Shown here: positions 32,917-41,528 of the stretch, one piece after another | Position numbering within the stretch: position 1 is the first letter of the stretch | How the letters are laid out: the number at the start of each line of letters is the position of its first letter | Assembly: GCA_017545525.1 (NCBI GenBank) | Contig: JAFWMT010000004.1 | Coordinates: 1-64,000, forward strand | Direction of reading: 5' to 3' | DNA from: Candidatus Saccharimonadota bacterium | GTDB lineage: Bacteria > Patescibacteriota > Saccharimonadia > Saccharimonadales > Saccharimonadaceae | Length of the DNA: 64,000 bases | Notes under the pieces: generated by a model | What the model was told of the DNA's origin: nothing | The model's input: the letters and a program-made list of their open reading frames with translations, nothing else | Databases searched by the model: none | Made by a program: the position numbers and the translations under genes

Positions 32917-33447
32917 ATGAAAAAAGTCATTTTGAAGTGTAAACTTAAGAATCGCAGCGAATTTGAAGAAAAACTTTCTGACATCGATTTAGATTTTTCG
33001 CCAATTTACTGGCAACATGACCGCATTTATGTCCCGAAAAATTACCAAAAAAGGTCTAACTACCCCCGTCTTGTCATGCGTACTGAAATGAAATCTGTCG
33101 ATAAACCTGCGAAATATTATTTCATTTTAAAACGCCACATCGAAGACTCCGGCATCGATATTGTTGAAGAAACTCCCGTAGAAGATTACGAAAAATTAGT
33201 TAACATTATTCTCCAACTCGGTTTTAAACCTTCGGCTGAAGTTTCTCGCCGTCGTCAGGAATTAAAAATGGGGGAAGGCACTTTTATCTATCTCGATAAA
33301 ATCGAAAACACATCTGGCTATTATGCTAAAATCGAATCCGAACTTTCGGAAAAAGATTCAGCTACCGAAGCTCGCCTCGACCTCCAAAAAACCTTCAAAA
33401 CTCTCGGCGAATCTGACTTCGTCGATAGCCCCTATTCTGAACTTTAA
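32917..33447 (+). CDS. CYTH domain protein
   Basis: 176 aa. The pattern DRIYVP...RLVMRTE (~35-55), YYFILKR (~67-73), VEETPVEDYEKLVNIILQLGF (~83-103), RRRQEL and YAKIESEL fits the CYTH/triphosphate-tunnel fold, as in class IV adenylyl cyclase and thiamine triphosphatase-like enzymes. It probably acts on a triphosphate substrate or polyphosphate. TATAAT lies six bases before the ATG, within recJ's 3' end, so it can be expressed separately from a leaderless mRNA. The reaction cannot be assigned. Confidence 0.85.
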   Translation: MKKVILKCKLKNRSEFEEKLSDIDLDFSPIYWQHDRIYVPKNYQKRSNYPRLVMRTEMKSVDKPAKYYFILKRHIEDSGIDIVEETPVEDYEKLVNIILQLGFKPSAEVSRRRQELKMGEGTFIYLDKIENTSGYYAKIESELSEKDSATEARLDLQKTFKTLGESDFVDSPYSEL

Positions 33448-33460
33448 CTTAGGATAAAAA

Positions 33461-34156
33461 ATGAAAACCTCGCGAAAAACAAAAAATAAAGAAACCAAAC
33501 TAACTACTACGAATATTGCCGTCATCTTAGCCTGTATTATTGTCCCAGCTATTATCGGTTTTTACAGTGGCGACTTGCTAATCGGCGGCTCTTTATTAGC
33601 TGCTAATTTGCTTGGTAGCTATACCGCCATTATTCAGAAGAGAATAAATTACGTTTTTGACTTTATTAGCGCGTTATTAGTTGCTTTTGTTGGTTATGAA
33701 AACGATTTTTTTGGTTCATTCTTTATGAGCCTTTTCATCTTTGCCCCTATTGAGATTGCCGGATTTTTAGCTTGGGGTCGTCACCTCGACAAAAAGAAAA
33801 AAATCGTTGAAATTCGCAAACTTACACCTAAGAACGCATTCATCGTAACCAGTCTCTGCGTGCTCGGCAGTATTACTTTTGGTTATCTTCTTACTAAAAT
33901 TCCCACTCAACAAATGGCTTTCTTAGATTCTACAATTTGTTGTCTTGATATTTGTGCTCTTATCCTGTTTAGCCTTAGGTACAGAGAATCTTGGTGGCTT
34001 TGGGTCATTAGTGGCGCACTGTCTGTTATTATGTGGTCTATTGCTCTATTCGAAGGCGGAGATAATTCTTTCATGAGACTCCTAACGGCTATCGGATTCC
34101 TAATCTTCGATACTTATGGAGCCATTAATTGGCATCAAAAACTAAAGAAGCCTTAA
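33461..34156 (+). CDS. pnuC: PnuC-like nicotinamide riboside transporter
   Basis: 231 aa with 7-8 membrane helices after a short basic N terminus. The segment IFAPIEIAGFLAWGRHLDKK corresponds to the PnuC QxxGWxxW region, and RYRESWWLWVISGALSVIMW (~176-195) corresponds to the typical W-x-x-W helix. PnuC imports nicotinamide riboside or a related vitamin by facilitated diffusion. CPR bacteria usually cannot make NAD, so import is fitting. It overlaps the convergent DUF4868 gene by four bases. Related vitamin transporters (PnuX, PnuT) are alternatives. Confidence 0.78.
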   Translation: MKTSRKTKNKETKLTTTNIAVILACIIVPAIIGFYSGDLLIGGSLLAANLLGSYTAIIQKRINYVFDFISALLVAFVGYENDFFGSFFMSLFIFAPIEIAGFLAWGRHLDKKKKIVEIRKLTPKNAFIVTSLCVLGSITFGYLLTKIPTQQMAFLDSTICCLDICALILFSLRYRESWWLWVISGALSVIMWSIALFEGGDNSFMRLLTAIGFLIFDTYGAINWHQKLKKP

Positions 34157-35130
34157 CCTCTCGGCGGTTCGCCATCCGGTTCGCCTAATAATTTTTTGGA
34201 CTTAATTTCATATCGCCTACCATTTACTGGCGAAACATAATAATCCTCATTCAAAAGATTCACAAACATCGTTAAGTCTTTATCATCCATAATAATAATC
34301 GAACCATCATCATCCGTCATTAGCTCCAGTTGCATCTCATCCGCATAATCTAACAATTTATCTTGCGGCATTTCCTCTGCAATATCCATCGCCTGCACCT
34401 TTTTCAAAATTGGTTTTTTGTCCGCCAAAAGGGAATCAAGCGTCAAACCTTCCGCAAACGATAACTTATACTTCTCGGTTAATTCTTTTGCTTTCGCCTC
34501 CGCAATCACCTGTGACTTATAATCATACTGGAATAAATTCTCGAACTTCGCCTGGTTAAATACGATAATATTGCCATCCACAATCGCCACTTGATTATCA
34601 TCTGGCATCTTCAACGCAATTTCCGCCGAAAACGGTTCAAAACTCTCGCCATTGATTTCCCACGAAGTCGCGCCCTTTAACGCCGCCGACGCCGGCAAAA
34701 TTTTCGCAATATAAAACGTCTTCATTCCATCTTCGCCAGGATAAGTAAACTTCGCCAAAATCCCCTTAACTTTCTTAAAGTCATACTCATTTTCCGAAAA
34801 ATAATCAATATCTTTGTATTCATTTTCAATCAAATGAATCAAAGTTTCCGCCCGTCCCACCTTAGAAAGAGAAGTCTTATATATTACTTTTTCCTCACCA
34901 TCCGCTCGCTCATACTCGCGACATTCCAGACCTTTATCCGCCTCCTCAATGATGTAATGTACCGCCTCTTGCATGAACATCGATTTTACCGCCCCCGTTA
35001 ATTTATCCGAATACTTAATTTTATACGGCGTATAATTTTTATTAAATAAAAACAGTTCCGCCGAAACGTTATTCTTTACTTCGTCAATCTCATTCGCCCA
35101 GAGAAATACGTCAAACTCATTATTTTCCAT
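34153..35130 (-). CDS. DUF4868 (KwaB-like) protein
   Basis: 325 aa, soluble and acidic. The C-terminal half follows the DUF4868 pattern: DGNIIVFNQAKFENLFQYDYK (~203-223), LDYADEMQLELMTDDDGSIIIMDDKDL (~268-294), and LLNEDYYVSPVNGRRYEIKSKKLL (~300-317). DUF4868 is the domain of KwaB in the two-gene Kiwa anti-phage system. KwaA, a small membrane protein, is not adjacent on the same strand; the neighbouring membrane protein is convergent and looks like PnuC. It may be an orphan KwaB-like protein or belong to another system. GGAG precedes the ATG. The domain call is from memory. Confidence 0.62.
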   Translation of the reverse strand: MENNEFDVFLWANEIDEVKNNVSAELFLFNKNYTPYKIKYSDKLTGAVKSMFMQEAVHYIIEEADKGLECREYERADGEEKVIYKTSLSKVGRAETLIHLIENEYKDIDYFSENEYDFKKVKGILAKFTYPGEDGMKTFYIAKILPASAALKGATSWEINGESFEPFSAEIALKMPDDNQVAIVDGNIIVFNQAKFENLFQYDYKSQVIAEAKAKELTEKYKLSFAEGLTLDSLLADKKPILKKVQAMDIAEEMPQDKLLDYADEMQLELMTDDDGSIIIMDDKDLTMFVNLLNEDYYVSPVNGRRYEIKSKKLLGEPDGEPPRG

Positions 35131-35170
35131 AAATTATCTCCACTTATTTTTCTCAATTATATCACAAAAT

Positions 35171-35197
35171 AAAAAAAGGCCCGCAATCGCAGGCCTT
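35171..35197 (-). terminator. Terminator of GH13 gene
   Basis: On the minus strand AAGGCCTGCGATTGCGGGCCTT is followed by a T run, 15 bases beyond the stop. Confidence 0.85.
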
Positions 35198-35210
35198 GTA
35201 GTTTATCACC

Positions 35211-36428
35211 TCACCCTCTTTTTCTCCAGTATTCACTCCAGTTCTTCGTCATACTCAAATCCGAGTACTCCGATTTTTCCTGGAACTCGTACTGTTCTAC
35301 CGGAATCGGTAAACGCGCGTTAGCACGCGAGAAAGGACGTATCTTGTCCAAATTCTCACCGGCCATAAATCGCATCGCAGTCTGGATATCTAGTTTGAGC
35401 ATATCCAGATCCGTCAGCTCGCGTTTTGTCGGGTTTCGGAGCCCCAGCTCCTGCCCCTGATAGAGGCAAATGCCGGTTGGGTTACTACCAAACAGCATCC
35501 GTACCTCTTCGTAATGAGTCAAAGACTCATCTCGAGACAGGAACCTCGGAGCATCATGCGACTCAAAGTCGAGCATGAACTTCGGGTGCTCCGATTGTTG
35601 CCGAATGAGCTCAATAAAAAGTCCTTTGCCCTTCTTGTTAAACTCATCCTTCAGCAGCATATTGACGACGAAGCCTATCGGAGTACTATCCGTATAGTAT
35701 TCCGTCAGCTCTCCGAATGTCGGGTCGACGCACTCCATCATGAGGAAAAGGTTTTCTCGGCCATTAGTGAAAATCTCATTGATGACTTTTTTCGCCTTTT
35801 CTCCGACCAACAAGTCTTCGAGCGCTAAATTCTCGCTCGAAAAATCCTTATTAATCGCCTGAGGAACATCCAACCTGAACCCGTCGACTCCGTACTTTAC
35901 AGTCCAGAAATCGACAATTCTCCGAAACTCATACACTAGAGCATGGTTAATCAGAGAAATATCGTTCCACGGGAACCAATCTAAGTCCGCCTGTTCCTCA
36001 TGGAACAGATGGAGATAGAAATCTCCGTTTGGCTCGTGATATTGCCATGCCGGCCCTCCGTCAAACAGGTTTTTCCATCCAGGCTTATCACCTTCGCTCC
36101 AACAATAATATGAGGGGCGCTCGGTGAACCAAGGATGTTTGGTTGATGTATGATTCAGCACCATATCCATCAACACGCCAATCCCAAGTTCATGGGCCGT
36201 CTTGACGAACTCGTCGAAGTCCTCCAGCGTTCCGAATCTTGGATCAATCGCCTCGTAATCGGCGATATCATATCCGTGATCAAAACGCGGGGAAGGGTAG
36301 AGCGGGCTCACCCACACATAATCCACCCCAAGTTCCTTGACGATTGACAGGTGCTCTGTCATCGTCTTTATACCACCCATCGCCTCCCAGGCAATAGGCC
36401 ACATCTGATAAACTAATGTTTTTGCCAT
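35211..36428 (-). CDS. GH13 alpha-amylase family glycosidase
   Basis: 405 aa (beta/alpha)8 barrel. Regions are visible: DMVLNHTS (I), GFRLDVP with the nucleophile Asp (II), MMECVD with the acid Glu (III) and ESHDAPR (IV; here Ser-His-Asp rather than Asn-His-Asp). It resembles oligo-1,6-glucosidase or trehalose-type enzymes, but is ~100-150 residues shorter than usual, lacking most of the C-terminal beta domain. No signal peptide, so it acts on internal oligosaccharide. Codon use is more GC-rich than its neighbours, which may mean transfer. GGGGAGG precedes the ATG. Confidence 0.88.
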   Translation of the reverse strand: MAKTLVYQMWPIAWEAMGGIKTMTEHLSIVKELGVDYVWVSPLYPSPRFDHGYDIADYEAIDPRFGTLEDFDEFVKTAHELGIGVLMDMVLNHTSTKHPWFTERPSYYCWSEGDKPGWKNLFDGGPAWQYHEPNGDFYLHLFHEEQADLDWFPWNDISLINHALVYEFRRIVDFWTVKYGVDGFRLDVPQAINKDFSSENLALEDLLVGEKAKKVINEIFTNGRENLFLMMECVDPTFGELTEYYTDSTPIGFVVNMLLKDEFNKKGKGLFIELIRQQSEHPKFMLDFESHDAPRFLSRDESLTHYEEVRMLFGSNPTGICLYQGQELGLRNPTKRELTDLDMLKLDIQTAMRFMAGENLDKIRPFSRANARLPIPVEQYEFQEKSEYSDLSMTKNWSEYWRKRG

Positions 36429-37080
36429 TGATATACCTCCCCATCTGACAAAAATCTAAGACATTAAAATACTAGGTATACCCTAATTATACCACAACCA
36501 TCTTAAAAAGTCAAGAACAGGGAAACTAACAGAGTAGAAAAAGAGAACTAAAACTACATAAAAACCATAAAACAGCGAAAAATCAACTACCGTATGTTCG
36601 GTTTTTCTGGCCTCTGAAAATTCGGTTTGTTCGGTTTTTCGGACGATCAAGTTCGGAAAAATAACAGAGGAGTTTTCCACACCTGCGAAAAACTATAAAA
36701 TTAAAAAAACCTGAAAAAAGCTCTTGCTTTTTTTGGAAAATTATCATACAATAAAAACAGCGAACCAAATAAATAAAAACGCTAAACAAACCGCACCTTA
36801 AAAACAGTTTGAGACCGACCATCTAGGAGCTTCGCGCGCATTAAAATTCAAGCGAGATGCGAAAAAACAATCGTGCGTTCCTTCTTTAACACACCTCCCA
36901 ATAAAACTCTATATGGTCTAAAACCAATACACAATAAGTCTCTCAACGGCTGCGATATATGATTAGCTTCGCGCTGGTAAAATCGTGGTGGATTGTATTG
37001 TGACAAAATAAAAATCAAACAGAAACAAACCCGCTGAAGTTTCTAGTTGAACGGTCTCAAGCGACAAAAAACAGGAAACC
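36429..37080. other. Intergenic region before division cluster
   Basis: No gene is seen. It holds the minus-strand promoter of the GH13 gene (TATAAT complement near 36484), two exact copies of TGTTCGGTTTTT (36595-36606, 36628-36639), and a long-range imperfect inverted repeat: TTTGAGACCG at ~36807 pairs with CGGTCTCAAG near 37053-37062, ~240 bp apart. The repeat encloses smaller inverted repeats around CAATACACAAT / ATTGTATTG. A structured 5' region for the rsmH transcript is possible. Confidence 0.45.
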
Positions 37081-37095
37081 ATGTATAATATATAC

Positions 37096-37971
37096 ATGGA
37101 GAAACTACATATCCCTGTATTATTATCGGAAGTCCTAGCGACTATGGAACCGCATCCCGGAGAAAGTTATTTAGACCTAACTGCCGGCTACGGAGGACAC
37201 GCTAGCAAGATTTTGGATGTAACACAGAATTATAAAGACGCAGTTTTAGTCGATCGTGATGAATTTGCTGTTGAGTACTTAAAACAGCATTTTCCGCCTG
37301 AAACGACGATTAAATCGACAGATTTTTATAATGCTATGCTACAGCTTTTCGAGTGTGGAAAGACTTTCGACCTAATACTAGCGGATTTTGGAGTTTCATC
37401 TCCGCAACTGGACATGGAAGATCGAGGTTTCTCGTTTAAATACGATGCACCTCTAGATATGCGGATGGATAGGAGACAGCAAAAAACGGCGGATGAGGTT
37501 GTCAACAGAGCTAGCGAAAGGGAACTAACGGATATTTTTGTAAAGTATGGTGAAGAATCGAGTGGACGCGCAAAAATGCTAGCTAAAGAAATTGTACACA
37601 ACCGACCAATCAAGAGTACAAAGGAGTTAGCTGAAATCATCAAACACCGATCAAAGTATAGTAAAATCCATCCTGCGACGAGAGTTTTCCAGGCGATTCG
37701 TATCGTAGTAAATGACGAATTAGAACAGATTGAAAAAACTTTACCCCTCCTCCCGAAATTATTAAATCAAAACGGTCGTCTCGGCATCATCACCTTCCAT
37801 AGCCTAGAAGATCGGTTAGTCAAGGACTTTTTCAAAGAGGCCAGCAGCCTTGGCGAAGAATCTCCTCTCGAAATCGTTACTAAAAAACCTATCATTGCGG
37901 AGGATGACGAACTAGTTATCAACCCGCGTGCTCGCAGTGCTAAATTACGCGTCGCGAAGAAGCGGAATTGA
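37096..37971 (+). CDS. rsmH: 16S rRNA m4C1402 methyltransferase RsmH
   Basis: 291 aa. The SAM motif DLTAGYGGHASKIL (~22-35) and LADFGVSSPQLD (~98-109), GFSFKYDAPLDMRM (~113-126), ATRVFQAIRIVVNDELEQIE and ITFHSLEDRLVKDFF are all typical. Start chosen as ATG 37096, six bases after TATAAT; an upstream in-frame ATG precedes the -10 box. It modifies C1402 of 16S rRNA and, as usual, heads the division/cell-wall cluster. No mraZ is found upstream. Confidence 0.95.
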   Translation: MEKLHIPVLLSEVLATMEPHPGESYLDLTAGYGGHASKILDVTQNYKDAVLVDRDEFAVEYLKQHFPPETTIKSTDFYNAMLQLFECGKTFDLILADFGVSSPQLDMEDRGFSFKYDAPLDMRMDRRQQKTADEVVNRASERELTDIFVKYGEESSGRAKMLAKEIVHNRPIKSTKELAEIIKHRSKYSKIHPATRVFQAIRIVVNDELEQIEKTLPLLPKLLNQNGRLGIITFHSLEDRLVKDFFKEASSLGEESPLEIVTKKPIIAEDDELVINPRARSAKLRVAKKRN

Positions 37972-38002
37972 TAAAAATAAAAACATAAAAAAAGGAGGCA
38001 AA

Positions 38003-38068
38003 ATGCCAAAGCAAATTTTAGTTGCGAACAAATCTCGCAAACAAACCATCAAAGTAAATTTTCGTTGA
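38003..38068 (+). CDS. 21-aa basic peptide, strong SD
   Basis: A short frame starting MPKQILVANKSRKQTIK, 21 residues, net positive. It is preceded by AAAGGAGG five bases from the ATG, the strongest SD in this part of the window. It is 31 bases after rsmH and followed by a structured region. It could be a real small protein or a regulatory leader peptide for the division genes. I recognise no homologue. Confidence 0.45.
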   Translation: MPKQILVANKSRKQTIKVNFR

Positions 38069-38074
38069 AACAAA

Positions 38075-38285
38075 AGCTAAATGTTGGCTTCGCGACCATA
38101 TGCGACCAACGGGGAACTTATAGTTAACGGAGCAACATTTAGCGAACCTATACATGGACCTTCGCTGGTCCACCAAAATAGAGTTCACAAGAGAGTGTGA
38201 GTGTATGACCTTCCCGGGTAAAGCTTTTACGAACCACTTATAGCTCTGGTCGTAAAAGCCCCCGGTCTAAGATAAAAAGGTTGTA
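38075..38285 (+). ncRNA. Structured region between sORF and ftsL
   Basis: About 200 bases with nested stems: GCTAAATGTTG/CAACATTTAGC (38077-38087 with ~38131-38141), TGGACC-TTCGCT-GGTCCA (~38154-38171), and GCTTTTACGA/TCGTAAAAGC flanked by CCGGG/CCCGG (~38215-38265). No terminator T run follows, so it likely remains in the mRNA leading to ftsL. A cis-regulatory RNA is possible; it matches no class I know. Confidence 0.45.
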
Positions 38286-38361
38286 AACTGCGAAAACTTT
38301 CAAACTCTAAAACAAACATAAATATCAAACATAAACATTGAAGCGAGGAAAAACAAAAAAA

Positions 38362-38703
38362 ATGCAAGATCAATTCATTACTCGGCGCGCGACTACGACT
38401 ACCTTCGTCCGTAACCGTAATACCGTCCGTCATACTAAAAGGAGCTTAGGCTCGATTTCTCAAATCGTGATTGTCAGCATGCTTACTCTAGTATTTGGAT
38501 TAATCTATGTTGCCGAAGGTTCGAAAGCCACCAGCTTTGATTATGAAATTTCATCCGTTGAGTCTGAAATTTCCGAAATGAATGCGAAAAAAGATGACCT
38601 CGCCGTTGAAAAAGCCCGTCTGAATTCTGTTGCTGCGGCCAAAAATTCTACCGTCGCCACTACTATGGAAGACGCTACGGTAACCGGTTATGTCACGGAA
38701 TAA
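38362..38703 (+). CDS. ftsL: FtsL-like division protein
   Basis: 113 aa from ATG 38362 (a further TTG upstream is possible but less likely; a GCGAGG lies ~15 bases before the ATG). A basic cytoplasmic N terminus, one membrane helix (~33-52, IVIVSMLTLVFGLIYVAEG), then a coiled-coil ectodomain (~55-90). This is the topology and position of FtsL, which links FtsI, FtsW and FtsQ in the divisome. Sequence alone is too variable for certainty; context makes the case. Confidence 0.75.
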   Translation: MQDQFITRRATTTTFVRNRNTVRHTKRSLGSISQIVIVSMLTLVFGLIYVAEGSKATSFDYEISSVESEISEMNAKKDDLAVEKARLNSVAAAKNSTVATTMEDATVTGYVTE

Positions 38704-40474
38704 AAAACCATCCCAGAATTCTTCTTCATCGACTTCTCGCCGAATTAATATTTTAAAAAATCTCGTTTTTTGCTCGCTCGCCATCATTGCGGTGCGACTT
38801 TTTTTCATTCAGATTATTGAACACGACGCTTGGGTTGCTCGTGCAGATAAAGAACACACCCTTCTTGAAACGATTACCGCTAAAAGAGGTGAAATTTATA
38901 TGATGGACTCAAACGAGCCTGTTGCTGTAGTTTTAAATCAGACTACTTACCAAATTATTATCGATCCAGCCATGACCGAAAAAGAGAAAATTAAAGCCGC
39001 TTTGGAAGCTTATGCAAAAGATTATATTAGTATAGATTTAGATGAAATTTATAATCATGAAGGTTTAAGATATGCCATTGTTGCAAAAAATGTTCCGCGT
39101 AGTGCTGCCGAAAAAATTGCGAACGAAGAAATTTCTGCCGTCTGGTTCTCAAAAAATAATCAACGCGTCTATCCAGAAGGGGAATTAGCTTCAGGTTTAC
39201 TCGGTTTCGTCAACGCTGATGGTCTTGGTCAATATGGTGTCGAAGGCTCCCTAAACGCCTTACTTGCCGGCGAAGACGGACTTTTAAAAACTACCGCTGA
39301 TGTTAATAAAGTTGCCCTAAGTATTGGCAAAGATAACATTAAAATCCCTGCTAAAGACGGGGAAAATGTTGTTTTATCGATTGACCGCGGCCTTGAACGT
39401 GGTGTCGAAGAAATAACATCTAAGCATATTAATAATACTGCCGCCACTCACGCTGCTGCCCTAGTAATGAATCCCAACACTGGCGAAGTTATTGCCATGG
39501 CTAGTTTGCCAAATTACGACCCAGGGAATTATGGTCATGTCGAAGACGCCTCTGCTTATATTAACCAAGTTACCGAAGTTCCTTATGAGCCGGCCTCGAC
39601 TTGCAAGAGTTTTGCTTTTTCTGCTGCTATTAATGAGGGTGTGATGAACGCAGATACGACCTATTTTAACCAAGGTTATGAAATTATTGATGATAATAAA
39701 ATTATGAATGCTGAGCAACGTAGCTCTCTCTATGGCACTATCAATATGAAGACCGCGCTTTATTGGTCTCTTAACACTGGTTCAATTTACGCTCTAAAAT
39801 TGCTTGGTGGAAATCCGAGCGAAATCAATGCGACTGGTCGCGAAAAACTCTACGATTATTATTATAATAAGTTCCGATTAGGCCAAGCTACTGGTATTGA
39901 GCTAATCGAAGCTGAAGGTTTCATTTGGGATCCCCATGCCGATATTTACGGTCTTAACGCTGCCTATGCAAACATGACCTTTGGCCAGAACCTTAGTTTA
40001 ACTATGATTCAGACTGCTACCGCTTATTCTGCGGTTGTCAATGGCGGTTATTGGCGCACGCCAACGGTCGTGAAAGGTCTTTTGGCGGACGGGGAAATAG
40101 CGCCTATGAAATCTACCGAAAACAAAATAGAAGATAAAATCCTTTCCGACGAAACTTCTGCTACCATGCGCGACATGTTTATTAATAACCGTAATTATAA
40201 AGCTCGCGCCGGTATTGATCGTGCCGGTTATGATGTCGGCGGGAAATCCGGTACCGCCCAGGTAATTAAAAATGGTGCTTATGATGATACTATGAGCGAA
40301 ACCGTTGGTACCTATATTGGTTTCGTCGCCCCAAGTGGAGGCATGCCAGAATATGTTATTATGGTTAAAATGTTGGGCGATGGCCAGTATCTTGATGGCG
40401 GCATCGCCAGTAACCTCTTTGACGACATTTCAAATTATTTAATAGACTACCTAAAAATTAAACCAGGAGTATAA
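38690..40474 (+). CDS. ftsI: Peptidoglycan transpeptidase FtsI (PBP)
   Basis: 594 aa. A membrane helix (~24-45), PBP dimerisation domain starting at RGEIYMMD, then the transpeptidase with STCK (active-site Ser and Lys, ~304-307), SLN (~362-364) and KSGT (~524-527). It cross-links septal peptidoglycan with FtsW. It overlaps ftsL by 14 bases, supporting translational coupling. No PASTA domains are seen. Confidence 0.93.
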   Translation: MSRNKKPSQNSSSSTSRRINILKNLVFCSLAIIAVRLFFIQIIEHDAWVARADKEHTLLETITAKRGEIYMMDSNEPVAVVLNQTTYQIIIDPAMTEKEKIKAALEAYAKDYISIDLDEIYNHEGLRYAIVAKNVPRSAAEKIANEEISAVWFSKNNQRVYPEGELASGLLGFVNADGLGQYGVEGSLNALLAGEDGLLKTTADVNKVALSIGKDNIKIPAKDGENVVLSIDRGLERGVEEITSKHINNTAATHAAALVMNPNTGEVIAMASLPNYDPGNYGHVEDASAYINQVTEVPYEPASTCKSFAFSAAINEGVMNADTTYFNQGYEIIDDNKIMNAEQRSSLYGTINMKTALYWSLNTGSIYALKLLGGNPSEINATGREKLYDYYYNKFRLGQATGIELIEAEGFIWDPHADIYGLNAAYANMTFGQNLSLTMIQTATAYSAVVNGGYWRTPTVVKGLLADGEIAPMKSTENKIEDKILSDETSATMRDMFINNRNYKARAGIDRAGYDVGGKSGTAQVIKNGAYDDTMSETVGTYIGFVAPSGGMPEYVIMVKMLGDGQYLDGGIASNLFDDISNYLIDYLKIKPGV

Positions 40475-40481
40475 TATAAGT

Positions 40482-41504
40482 ATGAGTATCAATGATGAAA
40501 TATTTTACGGATTATTACTAGCACTCGGCGGCTTCCTCTTTTCAATGGTTTTAACGCCGTTTTATACGCATTTTGCTTATAAATATAAGTTTTGGAAGAA
40601 ACAGAAAAAAACCACCGTTGATGGCAAGGCTCTCCCTGTTATGACGAAATTACATGCTCATAAATTTAAACATGTTTTTCCGACCATGGCTGGACTCATC
40701 GGCGTAGTTGCTGTTACTGCCGTGACCTGGATTTTTAACCTCGATCGTGGTCAAACCTGGCTTCCGTTGGTTGGTTTTCTCGGCGGGGCATTAGTCGGTG
40801 TTATCGATGACGTGATTAATATTTTCGGTACTGGACGCGGTGCGGCCGGGCTACGTGGACCAGTTAAATTTATTCTTATTACTATGGTTGGGCTTGCTCT
40901 CGGCTGGTTCTTCGCCGTCAAACTCGGTTGGACAACCATCCTCGTTCCATTTGTCGGCGATATCGAAGTTGGTATTTTTGGCATGATTCTGATTTTCGCT
41001 TTTGCTATTGTAGCGACTTCAAACGCCGTTAATATCTCCGACGGTCTTGACGGTCTTTCCGGCGGCCTTTCGATGCTAGCTTATGCCGCTTTTGGCATTA
41101 TTGCTCTTTTCCAGGGCAACATTTTACTTTTCGGTTTTTGCATGACCGTTGTAGGCTGGCTACTTTCTTATATTTGGTTTAACGTCCCGCCGGCTCGTTT
41201 TATGATGGGCGATACTGGCTCTTTCGCGCTTGGCGCCGGCCTTGGCGTTGTTGCGATGATGACCAATTCATTTTTACTCTTACCGATCATCGGCCTACCT
41301 TTCGTGATTGAAGCTGGCTCGAGTCTTCTTCAGCTCGCTTCGAAAAAATTCTTCCATCGCAAAATCTTCATCTCCGCCCCCTTACACCATCATCTTGAAG
41401 CCATCGGTTGGGGTGAAGCAAAAATCGTCATGCGCTTTTGGATTATCGCTGGAGTTTGTGCATTTGTTGGCATTTTTATCGCCGCAACTGGGGGAGCGAT
41501 ATGA
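40482..41504 (+). CDS. mraY: Phospho-MurNAc-pentapeptide transferase MraY
   Basis: 340 aa, about ten membrane helices. The family motifs GVIDDVINIF (~103-112), NAVNISDGLDGLSGG (~180-194) and PLHHHLEAIGW (~303-313) are intact. It makes lipid I from UDP-MurNAc-pentapeptide and undecaprenyl phosphate. TATAAT lies six bases before the ATG, right after the ftsI stop, so an internal leaderless promoter is possible. No murD, murE or murF lies beside it. Confidence 0.95.
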   Translation: MSINDEIFYGLLLALGGFLFSMVLTPFYTHFAYKYKFWKKQKKTTVDGKALPVMTKLHAHKFKHVFPTMAGLIGVVAVTAVTWIFNLDRGQTWLPLVGFLGGALVGVIDDVINIFGTGRGAAGLRGPVKFILITMVGLALGWFFAVKLGWTTILVPFVGDIEVGIFGMILIFAFAIVATSNAVNISDGLDGLSGGLSMLAYAAFGIIALFQGNILLFGFCMTVVGWLLSYIWFNVPPARFMMGDTGSFALGAGLGVVAMMTNSFLLLPIIGLPFVIEAGSSLLQLASKKFFHRKIFISAPLHHHLEAIGWGEAKIVMRFWIIAGVCAFVGIFIAATGGAI

Positions 41505-41528
41505 AATCTATACTGACGGGTGGCACGT

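Noticed and set aside
33461-35130. Complete Kiwa (KwaA-KwaB) pair
   Set aside because: The membrane protein is on the opposite strand, has 7-8 helices and PnuC motifs, so it is not KwaA.
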